From contig NZ_JAELTU010000010.1 of NCBI RefSeq assembly GCF_016429015.1, forward strand, positions 17,734-81,733: 64,000 nucleotides of DNA, read 5' to 3'. This DNA is from Rhizobium sp. ASV20. GTDB taxonomy: Bacteria; Pseudomonadota; Alphaproteobacteria; Rhizobiales; Rhizobiaceae. This document shows, piece after piece, positions 50,149 to 59,203 of the stretch; position 1 is the stretch's first letter; every line of letters begins with the position of its first letter. The position numbers and the translations under genes were made by a program. The notes below the pieces were generated by a model that was not told the origin of the DNA, ran no database searches, and saw only the letters and a program-made list of their open reading frames with translations.

Positions 50149-51327
50149 TCATACGAGATTTTCGAATAGCATTGCGGCACCGCGCTCGGATGCGCCGATC
50201 GCGCGGGTGGCCCGATCGCGCATGTCCGCCTCATAGTCGAGCATCGCTACGCTGGCTGGCCTGGCTTTCGAAAGAGCATTGGAAATTGTTTCCGCAAGGA
50301 CGCGTGCATCTTCGAGCGTCGTGTTGGCACCGAGACCGCCCGCGGGGCTCATGGCATGGATTGCGTCTCCCAGAAGCGTCACCGTACCGAACGGCCATAG
50401 GGCGTCGGGGCGTCCGCTGCGAATGGGCAGCGCTGCGACCGCCGCAGGATTGCTTCGGCTGATGACCTGTCGGATACCCGGATGCCAGCCGCGCATGCCG
50501 TTCGTGAGCAAGGCCGGCAGATCCTGGACATGATCGTATTTCTCCAGGCCCAGTCGCTGCCGAGGCCCGATCAGCGCCCAATAAAGGTAGTCCGCCATCG
50601 GCGTGAGGCTGCAGCCGGGTGCGAAGCGCGAGGCGAGCGCGGAGAAGTCGCTATCGAAACGCATCAGATCGAAGATTGCCGTGCAGCCATCCGCAAAAAC
50701 CACGGTGGTGCCGTCGCCCAGGAGATCGCAATCGCCCAACAGTGGCAGCTCCATCTTGCCGTAGATGCATAGCGATCCGGTGTCTCTCGGCTCGGCATAG
50801 GGCGCGAGTTGCCTGCGTACCTGTGAATTCACGCCATCCGCGCCCACGAGGAGGTCGCAGGATACTGGCGGCAGACCCTCGAAGGAGATCGAGACTGAAC
50901 CGTCTTCAAACCCACGATAGCATCTCAGTTCATGTCCGAAATGGACGTGTTCCTCTATCCCCGCCAGCAGGATTTCACGAAGGGTCTGGCGATTGACGCT
51001 CAAGTCGCCGGTATCGTCGTCTTCGCCGATATCCCAGCTGGCTGGCGTGCGTCCTTCGATGGGGATCAGCTGAGGTGTCACGAAACGGCCGGCGGAGCCG
51101 CCGATGGAGGCCGTTGCGCGAAAGAGGGCGAAGAGTTCCTGCGGGAGGCAGGCTGCCAGCGCCTTCTGTCCTTCTGCGTCTATCCGGATGCGATAGCCCT
51201 GAAGCCGGCTATCGGGGGCTGCATCGCGCTCGTAAACGTCAAAACTGATACCAGCGCGCTTCAATCCCTGTGCAAGGCACAGGCCCCCGAGGCCTGCGCC
51301 GATGATGACGACATGAAAATCCTGCAT
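50149..51327 (-). CDS. FAD-dependent monooxygenase (PHBH-type)
   Basis: 392 residues of the aromatic-hydroxylase / TetX-like group A flavoprotein family: N-terminal FAD site GAGLGGLCLAQGLKRAG, second motif DLLVGADGVNSQVRRQL and FAD-ribityl motif LLGDAIHAMSPAGGLGANTTLEDA. It hydroxylates a small, probably aromatic or polyketide-like substrate with NAD(P)H and O2. TetX-like drug inactivation is a possibility for this family but nothing here proves it. It is divergent from the AraC regulator at 51421, which likely controls it, and is followed by the 139-aa gene. Confidence 0.85.
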   Translation of the reverse strand: MQDFHVVIIGAGLGGLCLAQGLKRAGISFDVYERDAAPDSRLQGYRIRIDAEGQKALAACLPQELFALFRATASIGGSAGRFVTPQLIPIEGRTPASWDIGEDDDTGDLSVNRQTLREILLAGIEEHVHFGHELRCYRGFEDGSVSISFEGLPPVSCDLLVGADGVNSQVRRQLAPYAEPRDTGSLCIYGKMELPLLGDCDLLGDGTTVVFADGCTAIFDLMRFDSDFSALASRFAPGCSLTPMADYLYWALIGPRQRLGLEKYDHVQDLPALLTNGMRGWHPGIRQVISRSNPAAVAALPIRSGRPDALWPFGTVTLLGDAIHAMSPAGGLGANTTLEDARVLAETISNALSKARPASVAMLDYEADMRDRATRAIGASERGAAMLFENLV

Positions 51328-51420
51328 GAGTTGTTCGATTCCGTTCTGCTTTCAATCTTAAGAACAAGCAGGACGATAGCGCAGAGCCATCCGGACGTGA
51401 TAACGACATTCGGACGATAA

Positions 51421-52239
51421 ATGTTGCAAAACGGCCAAACGAACATGGATCTGGAAGACATTGGCAATCGGGCTGACGGTCTACCCCTTGTCGCCTTCTG
51501 GGGATCGGATGAACCAGGCAGCGCCTTTCGCTTGGGGACCTTTGAATATGACTGGCACTCCCATGTGCGTGGTCAGCTTTTCTGTATCGAAAGCGGCCTT
51601 GTGCATATGCGTACGCCTGCGGGCTCATGGCTGTTGCCTCCGAGGCGCGCGGGCTGGATCCCGCCGGGTATGATGCACAAGGCGAGCGTCAATGGCGTGC
51701 TGAGCGGATGGGGTATCCTGTTGACACCGCTTGCCAGCGCCAGCCTACCCACGAGCCCCTGCGTCCTGAGCATCAGCGATGTATTGCGCGCGCTGGTGCA
51801 AAGAGCAGCGACATGGCATTGGGAAGAAAGGCTTTCGCCGCCGCAACGTCGACTCGCTGCTGTTTTGCTGGACGAAGTTCGCGCGGCACCGACTGAAAGC
51901 CTGCACCTGCCGATGCCGGCGGAGCGACGCGTTCTTCGCATCGCCGAAGCCGTGCTTAAGGATCCAGCCAGCGAGGAAACTTTCCATGCATTGGCGCAGC
52001 AGGCCGGCATCTCCGAGCGCTCGGCGCGGCGGTTGTTTCACACGGAAACCGGTATGTCCTTCGCCAATTGGCGGCAGCAGGCGCGGTTGCTGCTTGCGCT
52101 GGAAGATCTGACTGCCGGACGCTCGATCGTCGAGGTTGCCGACAATCTGGGCTATGCGAGCGCGAGCAGCTTCATCGCGATGTTCAGGAAAGCGTTCGGC
52201 CTGTCGCCGCGCCGCTATCTTGCTGTGCGGAAGTCCTGA
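51421..52239 (+). CDS. AraC-family regulator
   Basis: 272 residues. N-terminal cupin-like sensor (FEYDWHSHVRGQLFCIESGLVHMRTPAGSWLLPPRRAGWIPPGMMH) and C-terminal double helix-turn-helix (about 172-272; ETFHALAQQAGISERSARRLFHTETGMSFANWRQQARLLLALEDLTAGRSIVEVADNLGYASASSFIAMFRKAFGLSPRRYL). Divergent from the FAD monooxygenase with a 93-bp gap, so it probably regulates that gene in response to a small aromatic or drug-like ligand. ATG 51421 or 51445. Confidence 0.87.
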   Translation: MLQNGQTNMDLEDIGNRADGLPLVAFWGSDEPGSAFRLGTFEYDWHSHVRGQLFCIESGLVHMRTPAGSWLLPPRRAGWIPPGMMHKASVNGVLSGWGILLTPLASASLPTSPCVLSISDVLRALVQRAATWHWEERLSPPQRRLAAVLLDEVRAAPTESLHLPMPAERRVLRIAEAVLKDPASEETFHALAQQAGISERSARRLFHTETGMSFANWRQQARLLLALEDLTAGRSIVEVADNLGYASASSFIAMFRKAFGLSPRRYLAVRKS

Positions 52240-52282
52240 GCCGCGCCGCGTGCTGCAAGGCTATATGCGTCGCGACACGCAA

Positions 52283-52310
52283 ATGGGCGCCGAAGGTAAT
52301 CGGCGCCCAT
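52283..52310. terminator. Bidirectional terminator between araC-type gene and zntA
   Basis: Perfect 11-bp stem (ATGGGCGCCGA at 52283-52293 with 52300-52310) with a 6-nt loop, followed on the plus strand by GCTTCGTTTT. It separates convergent genes. Confidence 0.8.
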
Positions 52311-52328
52311 GCTTCGTTTTCGATAGGT

Positions 52329-54668
52329 CTAGGCGGTTACGGGTTTGCGCTTGCCACCGAGCAGGCGCAGAGCATTCATGGTAACGAGCACAGTTGCTCC
52401 CGTATCGGCGAGGATCGCGGGCCAGAGGCCTGTGATGCCGATGATCGTGGTGACCAGAAACACACCCTTCAGGCCGAGCGCGATGGTGATGTTCTGGCCG
52501 ATATTGCTCATCGTCCGCTTCGAAAGTTCGATCATTTCACTGACGTCGCCGACGCGGCCATGCAACACCGCGGCATCCGCGGTTTCGAGCGCCACGTCGG
52601 TTCCGCCGCCCATGGCAATCCCGACATCGGCTGCGGCCAGTGCCGGCGCATCGTTGATGCCGTCGCCGACCTTGGCGACGCGAAGGCCCTGGCGCTTCAG
52701 CTCTCCGACGATGCGCTGCTTGTCTTCGGGCAGCAGTTCAGCACGGACCTCGATGCCGAGCGTCTTGCCGATGGCTTGCGCGGTGCGCTTGTTGTCGCCG
52801 GTCAGCATGATCGTCTTGATGCCGGCATCCGTCAGAGCCTTCAGGCCAGCTGCAGTATCGGCGCGGGGCTCATCGCGCATCGCCAGCAAGCCGGCGACGC
52901 TTCCCTTGGCCAGAAGAACGGAGACCGTCTTTCCCTCGTCATTGAGGGCGGCAATCCGTGCAGATTGCTCCGGCGCAAGCGAAACCTTGTCGGCAACCGC
53001 TTGTGGCGAGCCGAGGAAGACGTCAAGACCGTCAACCGTGCCGTTCACGCCCTTGCCGCCGATCGCCTTCGCATCGAAGATCGATGGGATTTCGATTCCA
53101 TCCGCTGATGCGCGGCCGAGGATTGCCTGGGCGAGCGGATGGCTGGATCCGGTTTCGAGCGCGGCTGCCAGTCGAAGTACCTCGGTTTCGCTCATGCCAA
53201 GTCCGATAAGGTCAGTGACCTTTGGTTTGCCTTCCGTCAGGGTCCCGGTCTTGTCGAAAGCGACGGCCGTCACCTTGCCGATGTTTTCCAGCACGGCTCC
53301 GCCCTTGAGCAGCAGGCCGCGTCTCGCGCCCGATGACAGGGATGCTGCGATCGCCGCCGGCGTCGAAATGACCAGCGCGCAGGGGCAACCGATCAGCAGG
53401 ATGGCAAGACCCTTATAGACCCATTCGCCCCAGGGGCCGCCCAGAAGCAGCGGAGGAATGATGGCGACGAGTGCGCCGACCACCACGACACCAGGCGTAT
53501 AATAACGCGAGAAGCGGTCGATAAAGCGCTCGGTCGGCGCCTTCGATTCCTGTGCCTCCTCCACAAGCTTGACAACGCGTGCAATGGTGTTGTCGGCTGC
53601 AGCGGCCGTGACACGGACGCGCAGGACGGCATCGCCATTGACTGTTCCGGCAAAGACCGTGGCATCCGCACCCTTGCGCACCGGAGTGCTTTCGCCGGTA
53701 ACGGGCGCCTCGTCGATCGAGCTTTCGCCCGATACGATCACGCCGTCGGCGGAAATGCGATCACCGGGACGCACCAGAATGATGGCGCCGACCGGCAGGT
53801 CTTCGGCCGGTAGCTCGCTGATCTTGCCGTTTTCTTCGACAAGTGCGGTCTTAGGAACCAGGTCGGTCAGCGATTGAATGCTGGCTCGCGCCTTGCTGGC
53901 GGCAACGCCCTCCAACAGCTCGCCGATCAGGAAGAGGAAGACGACGGCTGCTGCTTCCTCGCTGGCGCCAATGATGACCGCGCCGACTGCGGCAATCGTC
54001 ATCAGCATTTCGATCGAGAACGGCGTTCCGGCTATTGCGGCCATGAATGCGCGCCGGGCAATCGGAATGAGACCGACCAGCATGGCGGCGGTGAAGATCC
54101 ATGCGTCGAGTTCAGGGACCATCTTGCCGATGGCCCAGGCGGCGGCAACGGCTACGCCGCTGGCGATGGTCAGGCGACCCTTCGCTGATTTCCACCATGG
54201 TCCGCTGGTTGGTCCATGATCATGGCCATGGAGGCCGGCGATAGCTTCGCCCTCCGCCTCGTGGCTGTGCCCGGCATGATCGTGTCCGTGCGCGCCATGA
54301 TCATGGTCATGGTCGTGATCATGCCCGTGGCTATGGTCGTGTCCCTCATGATCGTGGTCATGTGACGAATGGTCGTGATGATCGTGGCCGCAGCCACAGG
54401 CATGCGTGTCAACCTCTGCCTTGGCGACCTGCGTGTTGTTAGACGGCAGCGGAATGACTTTGTAGCCCAATCCCGAAACGCGCTTCGCGATGGCTGGTGC
54501 AAGGGCCTCGTCGCCCTGATGCTTGACCGTCATCGTCCCTGCCGTAACCGAGACGGAGACGTCTTCGACCCCCTGCAGGCGGCGAACGGCTGTATCGATT
54601 TTCGAGGCGCAGGAAGCGCAATCCATGCCCTCCACGCGATAGCGGCTCTGTTGTATTGTCGAAGTCAT
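52329..54668 (-). CDS. zntA: Zn/Cd/Pb-exporting P1B-type ATPase with His-rich segment
   Basis: 779 residues. An N-terminal heavy-metal domain with GMDCASC (Cys17, Cys20) is followed by an unusual His/Asp-rich stretch (about 89-151, repeated HDHDH units, with CGCG at 91-94), eight membrane helices, the phosphatase TGES, the metal-path motif Cys428-Pro-Cys430, and the phosphorylated Asp472 in DKTGT, plus the ATP-site GDGIND. CPC and DKTGT order and length fit ZntA/CadA zinc, cadmium and lead exporters. The His-rich segment probably binds extra metal as a buffer or sensor. It has a MerR-family operator upstream but no merR-type gene in the window. Confidence 0.92.
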   Translation of the reverse strand: MTSTIQQSRYRVEGMDCASCASKIDTAVRRLQGVEDVSVSVTAGTMTVKHQGDEALAPAIAKRVSGLGYKVIPLPSNNTQVAKAEVDTHACGCGHDHHDHSSHDHDHEGHDHSHGHDHDHDHDHGAHGHDHAGHSHEAEGEAIAGLHGHDHGPTSGPWWKSAKGRLTIASGVAVAAAWAIGKMVPELDAWIFTAAMLVGLIPIARRAFMAAIAGTPFSIEMLMTIAAVGAVIIGASEEAAAVVFLFLIGELLEGVAASKARASIQSLTDLVPKTALVEENGKISELPAEDLPVGAIILVRPGDRISADGVIVSGESSIDEAPVTGESTPVRKGADATVFAGTVNGDAVLRVRVTAAAADNTIARVVKLVEEAQESKAPTERFIDRFSRYYTPGVVVVGALVAIIPPLLLGGPWGEWVYKGLAILLIGCPCALVISTPAAIAASLSSGARRGLLLKGGAVLENIGKVTAVAFDKTGTLTEGKPKVTDLIGLGMSETEVLRLAAALETGSSHPLAQAILGRASADGIEIPSIFDAKAIGGKGVNGTVDGLDVFLGSPQAVADKVSLAPEQSARIAALNDEGKTVSVLLAKGSVAGLLAMRDEPRADTAAGLKALTDAGIKTIMLTGDNKRTAQAIGKTLGIEVRAELLPEDKQRIVGELKRQGLRVAKVGDGINDAPALAAADVGIAMGGGTDVALETADAAVLHGRVGDVSEMIELSKRTMSNIGQNITIALGLKGVFLVTTIIGITGLWPAILADTGATVLVTMNALRLLGGKRKPVTA

Positions 54669-54673
54669 AGCGA

Positions 54674-54697
54674 GGTTCCAATTTGCGTATTGGAACC
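54674..54697 (-). promoter_or_regulatory. 5'UTR hairpin masking the zntA ribosome site
   Basis: GGTTCCAAT (minus strand, 54697-54689) pairs perfectly with ATTGGAACC (54682-54674) around a 6-nt loop. The 3' arm contains GGA, eight bases before the zntA ATG, so folding would cover the ribosome site. A possible translational brake in addition to the metal operator. Confidence 0.4.
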
Positions 54698-54707
54698 ATT
54701 GCTACAT

Positions 54708-54724
54708 CCTCTAGCTACTAGAGG
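54708..54724. promoter_or_regulatory. MerR-family (ZntR/CadR-type) operator-promoter of zntA
   Basis: CCTCTAG-CTA-CTAGAGG is a perfect 7-3-7 palindrome. On the minus strand it lies between a -35-like TTGTTC and a -10-like TAGCAA separated by 19 bp, the stretched spacer typical of promoters activated by MerR-family metal sensors. It indicates control by a ZntR/CadR-like protein encoded outside the window. Confidence 0.65.
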
Positions 54725-54814
54725 AACAAGAGCGTTTTTGCAGTTTTTTCAGGCCGACTTCAGAAAATGGAGATAAGAGACTGAATCGCTGAGCAATTTT
54801 TGATCTTATCTTCG

Positions 54815-56086
54815 TTATTGCAGCGGCGTTGCCGACGCGCGAGCCACGGTGACCATGTTTCTGCCGCCTCGTTTTGCCTCGTAGAGAGCAGCGTCGGCGG
54901 TTTTCAGGAGATCCTCGAGCGTTTCCTGCGAGGTCCTGCCGCACGTCACGCCGAGGCTGGCCGTCACATGCCCATCGCCCAGCCCGCGATGCTGGATCCC
55001 AAGGGCTTCGATGGAGCGGCGCGTTCTTTCCGCGATAGCCGAAGCCACCTCGCAATTGGTCTCGGGCAGCAAGACGAGAATCTCTTCACCGCCAAAGCGG
55101 AATGCAGTTCCGTTACCGCCGACCTCCTGTGAAATGCATTGGCAGACAGCCCGGATACATGCGTCGCCCTCCACATGCCCATGGACATCGTTGAAGAGTT
55201 TGAACCTGTCGATATCGAGCATAATGACGGCGATGGAGGCAATCTCTCCGTTTTTTCGCCAGATCGACGCCCGCACGCGGTCGAGAGAATGACGATTGAA
55301 AAGGCCGGTGAGCTCGTCTCGCTCCGATTTGTGCTCCAACTGGACATGCAGCAGGCTGCCGCGAAGCTGGTTGAGGAAGTTCAGCCGGTCCTTGTGCTCG
55401 GTAAAATAGGCGCTGAGCACGAGGAAGATCGTTAGCGTGACATAGAAGGTGATGATGCCGGTATAGACGACATCATCGAAAGCGCCGCTGAGTTTCGTTG
55501 TCGTGAATTGCACGGCACACATCAGGACGAGGCCGAGGAGGATCGTCGGGAAACGAGGCGCCAGCGCGATGACAAAGAACAGGAAAGCGGCGACATTGCC
55601 GTTCTGATAGACGAAGAGGTATGGGCTGCCGCTGTGCATGGCGACGGACATGGGTAGGGAGACGCCGAGCACAGCCACGCAGATTGCCAGAAGGTCGTAA
55701 TTCAATGCGCTTGGCCAACGCCTTAGTGCGATTACGCTGAACAGTGCAAAAGGCGTGAAAATTCCGAATCGTACCAGCACAAGCTGGGAAAAGACGTCCG
55801 CCATCATGGTGCGGTCGCCGAAATAGACCAGATCGTAAATCAGCGTACCGACGATGGCCCAGATCGGCGCCAATTTCACTCGGTTCGCCGCATAATCCTG
55901 CAGGAAGAGCTTTTCTATTGCCGGCTTGAAGCGAAGGAACCGAAACCCGTTGCGGAGTTGACGGTCGACCTCTTCCAATGTGACGGCGCTCACCGATGTT
56001 ACTCCGAACTCATGAGACAGATTTGCGTTTGATAGCGCAAAAGTCTGATCAGTCTCTAAAGAGTGGCGCCGCTGCCGGTCGGACAT
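54815..56086 (-). CDS. Membrane-bound diguanylate cyclase (GGDEF)
   Basis: 423 residues. About six membrane helices (from IWAIVGTLIYDLVYF to ITFYVTLTIFLVLSAYF) are followed by a cytoplasmic cyclase domain with the catalytic motif in the form GGEEI (FRFGGEEILVLL), an accepted active variant, and ASLGVTCGR / ADAALYEAKRGGRN at the end. It makes c-di-GMP in response to a membrane or periplasmic signal. A TTG at 56131 is possible, but the ATG at 56086 has GGGA in front and is preferred. Second diguanylate cyclase in the window, unrelated in sensor part to the first at 26342. Confidence 0.9.
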   Translation of the reverse strand: MSDRQRRHSLETDQTFALSNANLSHEFGVTSVSAVTLEEVDRQLRNGFRFLRFKPAIEKLFLQDYAANRVKLAPIWAIVGTLIYDLVYFGDRTMMADVFSQLVLVRFGIFTPFALFSVIALRRWPSALNYDLLAICVAVLGVSLPMSVAMHSGSPYLFVYQNGNVAAFLFFVIALAPRFPTILLGLVLMCAVQFTTTKLSGAFDDVVYTGIITFYVTLTIFLVLSAYFTEHKDRLNFLNQLRGSLLHVQLEHKSERDELTGLFNRHSLDRVRASIWRKNGEIASIAVIMLDIDRFKLFNDVHGHVEGDACIRAVCQCISQEVGGNGTAFRFGGEEILVLLPETNCEVASAIAERTRRSIEALGIQHRGLGDGHVTASLGVTCGRTSQETLEDLLKTADAALYEAKRGGRNMVTVARASATPLQ

Positions 56087-56104
56087 GTGTCCCGGATCGG
56101 GAAA

Positions 56105-56164
56105 TTTAAAGATACGCGCCCCGGCACTCAAAGCGCCGCTGAGCGTCCAAATGGGGCGCGTATC
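56105..56164 (-). terminator. Terminator of the quinone-oxidoreductase gene
   Basis: On the minus strand GATACGCGCCCC (from 56164) pairs perfectly over 12 bp with its partner at 56122-56111 across a 30-nt loop, followed by TTTAAATTT. Strong stem, large loop, weak T tract; probably the end of the QOR transcript. Confidence 0.55.
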
Positions 56165-56176
56165 GAATTGGGCCGA

Positions 56177-57154
56177 TTACGGCTTCAGGAGAACCTTGCC
56201 CGCCTTGCCGGGTGCCAGCGACGACTTCACCGCCTGCGCGATTTCCGTCATGTCGTAAGCCGCTTCCACCGGCAGCTTGACCTCTCCGGCTGCGACGCGC
56301 GTGATCAGCTCGCCGATCAGCCGCGTCCTCTCCTCGGTGGTCATGGCGGCGCTGATCTTGCTGCCCCAGAAGCCCTTGATGGTGAGCTGCTTGAAGATGA
56401 CGGAACCCGATGCGATCTGCATCGGTTTGCCGGCTGCCGTTCCGAAAGACACGAGCAGACCATCTTCGCCCAAAAGATCGGCGAGATCGTTGCTAGCGAC
56501 GCCGCCGACGGAATCAACGGCCGCGCGGATCGGGGCGCTGCCGACCAGGGCGCGAACCTTGGCCTTCCAATCAGGGGAGGCCGTCGAGACCGCGTTCTCG
56601 ACGCCGAATGCGGCCAGTTCCTCGACGCCTGCATCGCGGCGAACGAGATTGATCGCATGCACGCCGCGACTATGTGCCAGCATCGCCAGCGTCTTGCCGA
56701 CCGCTCCATTGGCAGCGTTCTGGATGATCCAGTCGCCCTTTTCGACATTGAGGAATTCCAGAAGCGCGATGGCGCTGAACGGCATCGCGATCAGCTGTGC
56801 TGCAGCTTCGTCGCTGATGACGTCGGGTACCGGAACGAGGCTTGCTGCGGGCGCGATGAACTGCTCCGCCCAGGTCCCGTGGACACCCGCGGCAACCACC
56901 CGCTTTCCGATGAATGCACTATCGACGCCTGCGCCGACGGCATCGACAATGCCCACCGCCTCGCTGCCGCCGATTGCGGGCAGGACCGGCTTGTAGCCAT
57001 AGGCGCCTCGTACCGTCCAAAGGTCGTGATTGTGGATCGGCGACAGAATGGTGCGAATGCGCACCTGTCCGGCAACCGGTTGCGGCAGAGGCATCTCGGC
57101 AAGACGAAGAACTGCAGCCGGGTCGCCGAAGACTTCGTGAATGGCGCTACGCAT
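56177..57154 (-). CDS. Zinc-independent MDR / quinone oxidoreductase
   Basis: 325 residues of the medium-chain dehydrogenase/reductase family: N-terminal GroES-like part (PVAGQVRIRTILSPIHNHDLWTVRGAYG) and a Rossmann half with NAANGAVGKTLAMLAHSRGVHAINLVRR. The Cys/His zinc ligands of alcohol dehydrogenases are missing, so it belongs to the quinone-oxidoreductase/enoyl-reductase branch (NADPH-dependent reduction of quinones or activated double bonds). It follows the TetR gene by 42 nt, so the pair resembles an electrophile-sensing regulator plus detoxifying reductase. Substrate unknown. Confidence 0.85.
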   Translation of the reverse strand: MRSAIHEVFGDPAAVLRLAEMPLPQPVAGQVRIRTILSPIHNHDLWTVRGAYGYKPVLPAIGGSEAVGIVDAVGAGVDSAFIGKRVVAAGVHGTWAEQFIAPAASLVPVPDVISDEAAAQLIAMPFSAIALLEFLNVEKGDWIIQNAANGAVGKTLAMLAHSRGVHAINLVRRDAGVEELAAFGVENAVSTASPDWKAKVRALVGSAPIRAAVDSVGGVASNDLADLLGEDGLLVSFGTAAGKPMQIASGSVIFKQLTIKGFWGSKISAAMTTEERTRLIGELITRVAAGEVKLPVEAAYDMTEIAQAVKSSLAPGKAGKVLLKP

Positions 57155-57196
57155 TATGGTTTCCTTGCATGTTTGATGTGCTGGTCCTGGCTTTGC

Positions 57197-57799
57197 TTAA
57201 AGGCTGCCGGGGGCGGAAAGGGCTTGCTCGGTCGCAAACATGGCTTGATCGAGCGGAGTTTTATCTTTTCCAAGTTTGGCGAGGATCGCTGCGCCAAGCC
57301 AAAGGCTGTAAAGTGAACGGGCCATCTTCTCGGGCACGCAGGACGGTGAGATGGAGCCGTCATCGCGCCCCTCCGTCAGCGTGGTGGCAATGCGCCGCAG
57401 GAGATCGTCGACGCCGCCGAGCAGGATCACGCGCATGCTTTCGGAAAGATCGGAGATTTCGGCGGCAAGTTTCACGACGAGGCAGCGGTCGGCGAGACTG
57501 CCGGCATTGCCGTCGGCAAGCCAGGCATTCCAATAGTGCATCAACCGCTGACGCCCGTTTCCCTTCCAGCCGAAAAGCGTATCAAGGCGCTGTGCGTAGT
57601 CGGCGCAATATTCCTTGAGCAGGGCACAGCCAAAGGCCTCTTTGGAAGCAAAATAATAATAGAAAGATCCTTTCGGAACGGCACTCTGTTCGAGCAGTTC
57701 CTTCAGCCCAACGCCGCCAAACCCCTTGCGCAATACGAGCTCTCGCCCGATCTCAAGGATATGGTTGCGTGTCAGATCGGATTTCTTTCTGGTCGCCAT
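57197..57799 (-). CDS. TetR-family repressor
   Basis: 200 residues with an N-terminal TetR helix-turn-helix (TRNHILEIGRELVLRKGFGGVGLKELLEQSAVPKGSFYYYFASKEAFG, about 10-57) of the NemR/AcuR-like kind and a helical ligand domain with Cys residues at LLKEYCADYAQ and LADRCLVVKLAAEIS that could react with electrophiles, as in NemR. It is followed by the quinone-oxidoreductase gene on the same strand and probably controls it and itself. Thiol sensing is inference from family and the two Cys. Confidence 0.85.
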   Translation of the reverse strand: MATRKKSDLTRNHILEIGRELVLRKGFGGVGLKELLEQSAVPKGSFYYYFASKEAFGCALLKEYCADYAQRLDTLFGWKGNGRQRLMHYWNAWLADGNAGSLADRCLVVKLAAEISDLSESMRVILLGGVDDLLRRIATTLTEGRDDGSISPSCVPEKMARSLYSLWLGAAILAKLGKDKTPLDQAMFATEQALSAPGSL

Positions 57800-57856
57800 G
57801 GCCGTCCGATAACAAATAATGGACCGGTCGTCTACAAGGCGGACGTTGTTTGCCAG

Positions 57857-59113
57857 CTATATCAGCACAAGGGCTGCCAGAGAGAGGATCAGCGCCGGAA
57901 ACATTACGATGACACCGAGCTTGAGGAAGGCCCATGCGCCCATATGCAGACCCTCCCGGCGTAGTGCGGCGAGCCACAGGATGGTGGCCAGCGAACCGGT
58001 GACGGAGAGGTTCGGGCCGAGGTCGACGCCGATAAGCACGGCCCCGGCTATGGTATCCGGAACATGCGCTGCCTGCACTGCGCTGCCCGCAAAGAGACCA
58101 GCCGGCAGATTGTTGACGAGGTTGGAGACGATAGCGACCGAAAGTCCGGCAGCTCCCACCGCCTGCGTTTGCGAATGGGACACAAGCGCCGCCAGTCGAT
58201 CAGACAGAAGAGCCGTAAGGCCGGTGTGATTGACCGCCTCGACAATGACGAACAGCCCGCCGACAAGGGGCAACACGCTCCAGCTGATGCCTCGGATGGT
58301 TTCGATCGGGCTCTGCCGGGTCAGGGCAAGGACGATGATGGTCGTGACGACGCTGGCGCCGAAGGTTGGGATACCCAGATCCACATGCATCGCCGATGCT
58401 GCGATCAGGATGATCGCCGTTATCAAAAGTCCCCATCCTGCCAGTTTGGCGCTATGCGACAGAGTGGGCTCTTCAACATCACAGGCAATGCTGTCTTCGG
58501 ACAGCGCTTGTCTTTGCGTCCAGTAGAGGCAAGCGAAAGTGACGACAATCGAGACGATCGAAGGAAGCAGGAACGTCGCCATCCAGCGGGAGAGGGACGG
58601 CATTTCTCCGCCGGCAAAAATCACCAGATTGGCCGGGTTGGAAATCGGTAATACAAAACTGGCGGCATTGGCGATGAACGCGCAGACCAGCAGGTAAGGC
58701 ATGGGGTCTCTGACCCGCGCCGCCCGGCAAGCGGCGTAAACGGCCGGAGTGAGGACCACCGCGGTTGCGTCGTTCGACAGAAAAACCGTCACCACCACGC
58801 CGACCACATAGACGAGCAGGAACAGCCGTCGGGGTGAGCCTTTGGCGTGCGATGTCGCTATCGCCGCCACCCAATCGAACAATCCCTCGCGGCGCGCGAG
58901 CTCCGACAGGAGCATCATGCCGATGAGGAACAGATAGACGTCGAAGCCCTTCGAAATGCCTGCCCATACATCGGCGGTACCGATCAGCTGGAAAGCAAAG
59001 AGAAGGGCCGCGCCGAGCACGGCCCAAACGGCTTCGGGCCAGCGGAACGGGCGCGCGACGACGCCCAAGGCGGTCAGTCCGGCGATGCCCCAGGTAATGG
59101 CGGATTCAGTCAT
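57857..59113 (-). CDS. arsB: ArsB-type arsenite/anion permease
   Basis: 418 residues, 10-12 membrane helices, of the ArsB/ion-transporter superfamily: MLLSELARREGLFDWVAAIATSHAKGSPRRLFLLVYVVGVVVTVFLSNDATAVVLTPAVYAACR and SNPANLVIFAGGEMPSLSRWM, plus SNLVNNLPAGLF and GVDLGPNLSVTGSLATILWL, the signature segments of ArsB. It would expel arsenite or antimonite in symport with protons. No arsR, arsC or arsA is adjacent, so another anion substrate in this superfamily is possible. ATG at 59113; terminates just upstream of the TetR gene (57-nt gap). Confidence 0.85.
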   Translation of the reverse strand: MTESAITWGIAGLTALGVVARPFRWPEAVWAVLGAALLFAFQLIGTADVWAGISKGFDVYLFLIGMMLLSELARREGLFDWVAAIATSHAKGSPRRLFLLVYVVGVVVTVFLSNDATAVVLTPAVYAACRAARVRDPMPYLLVCAFIANAASFVLPISNPANLVIFAGGEMPSLSRWMATFLLPSIVSIVVTFACLYWTQRQALSEDSIACDVEEPTLSHSAKLAGWGLLITAIILIAASAMHVDLGIPTFGASVVTTIIVLALTRQSPIETIRGISWSVLPLVGGLFVIVEAVNHTGLTALLSDRLAALVSHSQTQAVGAAGLSVAIVSNLVNNLPAGLFAGSAVQAAHVPDTIAGAVLIGVDLGPNLSVTGSLATILWLAALRREGLHMGAWAFLKLGVIVMFPALILSLAALVLI

Positions 59114-59203
59114 TCAGATGATCTTGGATACCAGTGCGCGATATCAGGCACTCTTGATTTGCAAGGCAAGCGGTCTTTGGTGGCATGGCAGGCATGGTTT
59201 CGC

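Noticed and set aside
50149..51327. Tetracycline-inactivating TetX
   Set aside because: Group A flavoprotein motifs are shared by many hydroxylases; nothing specific to TetX can be identified by eye.
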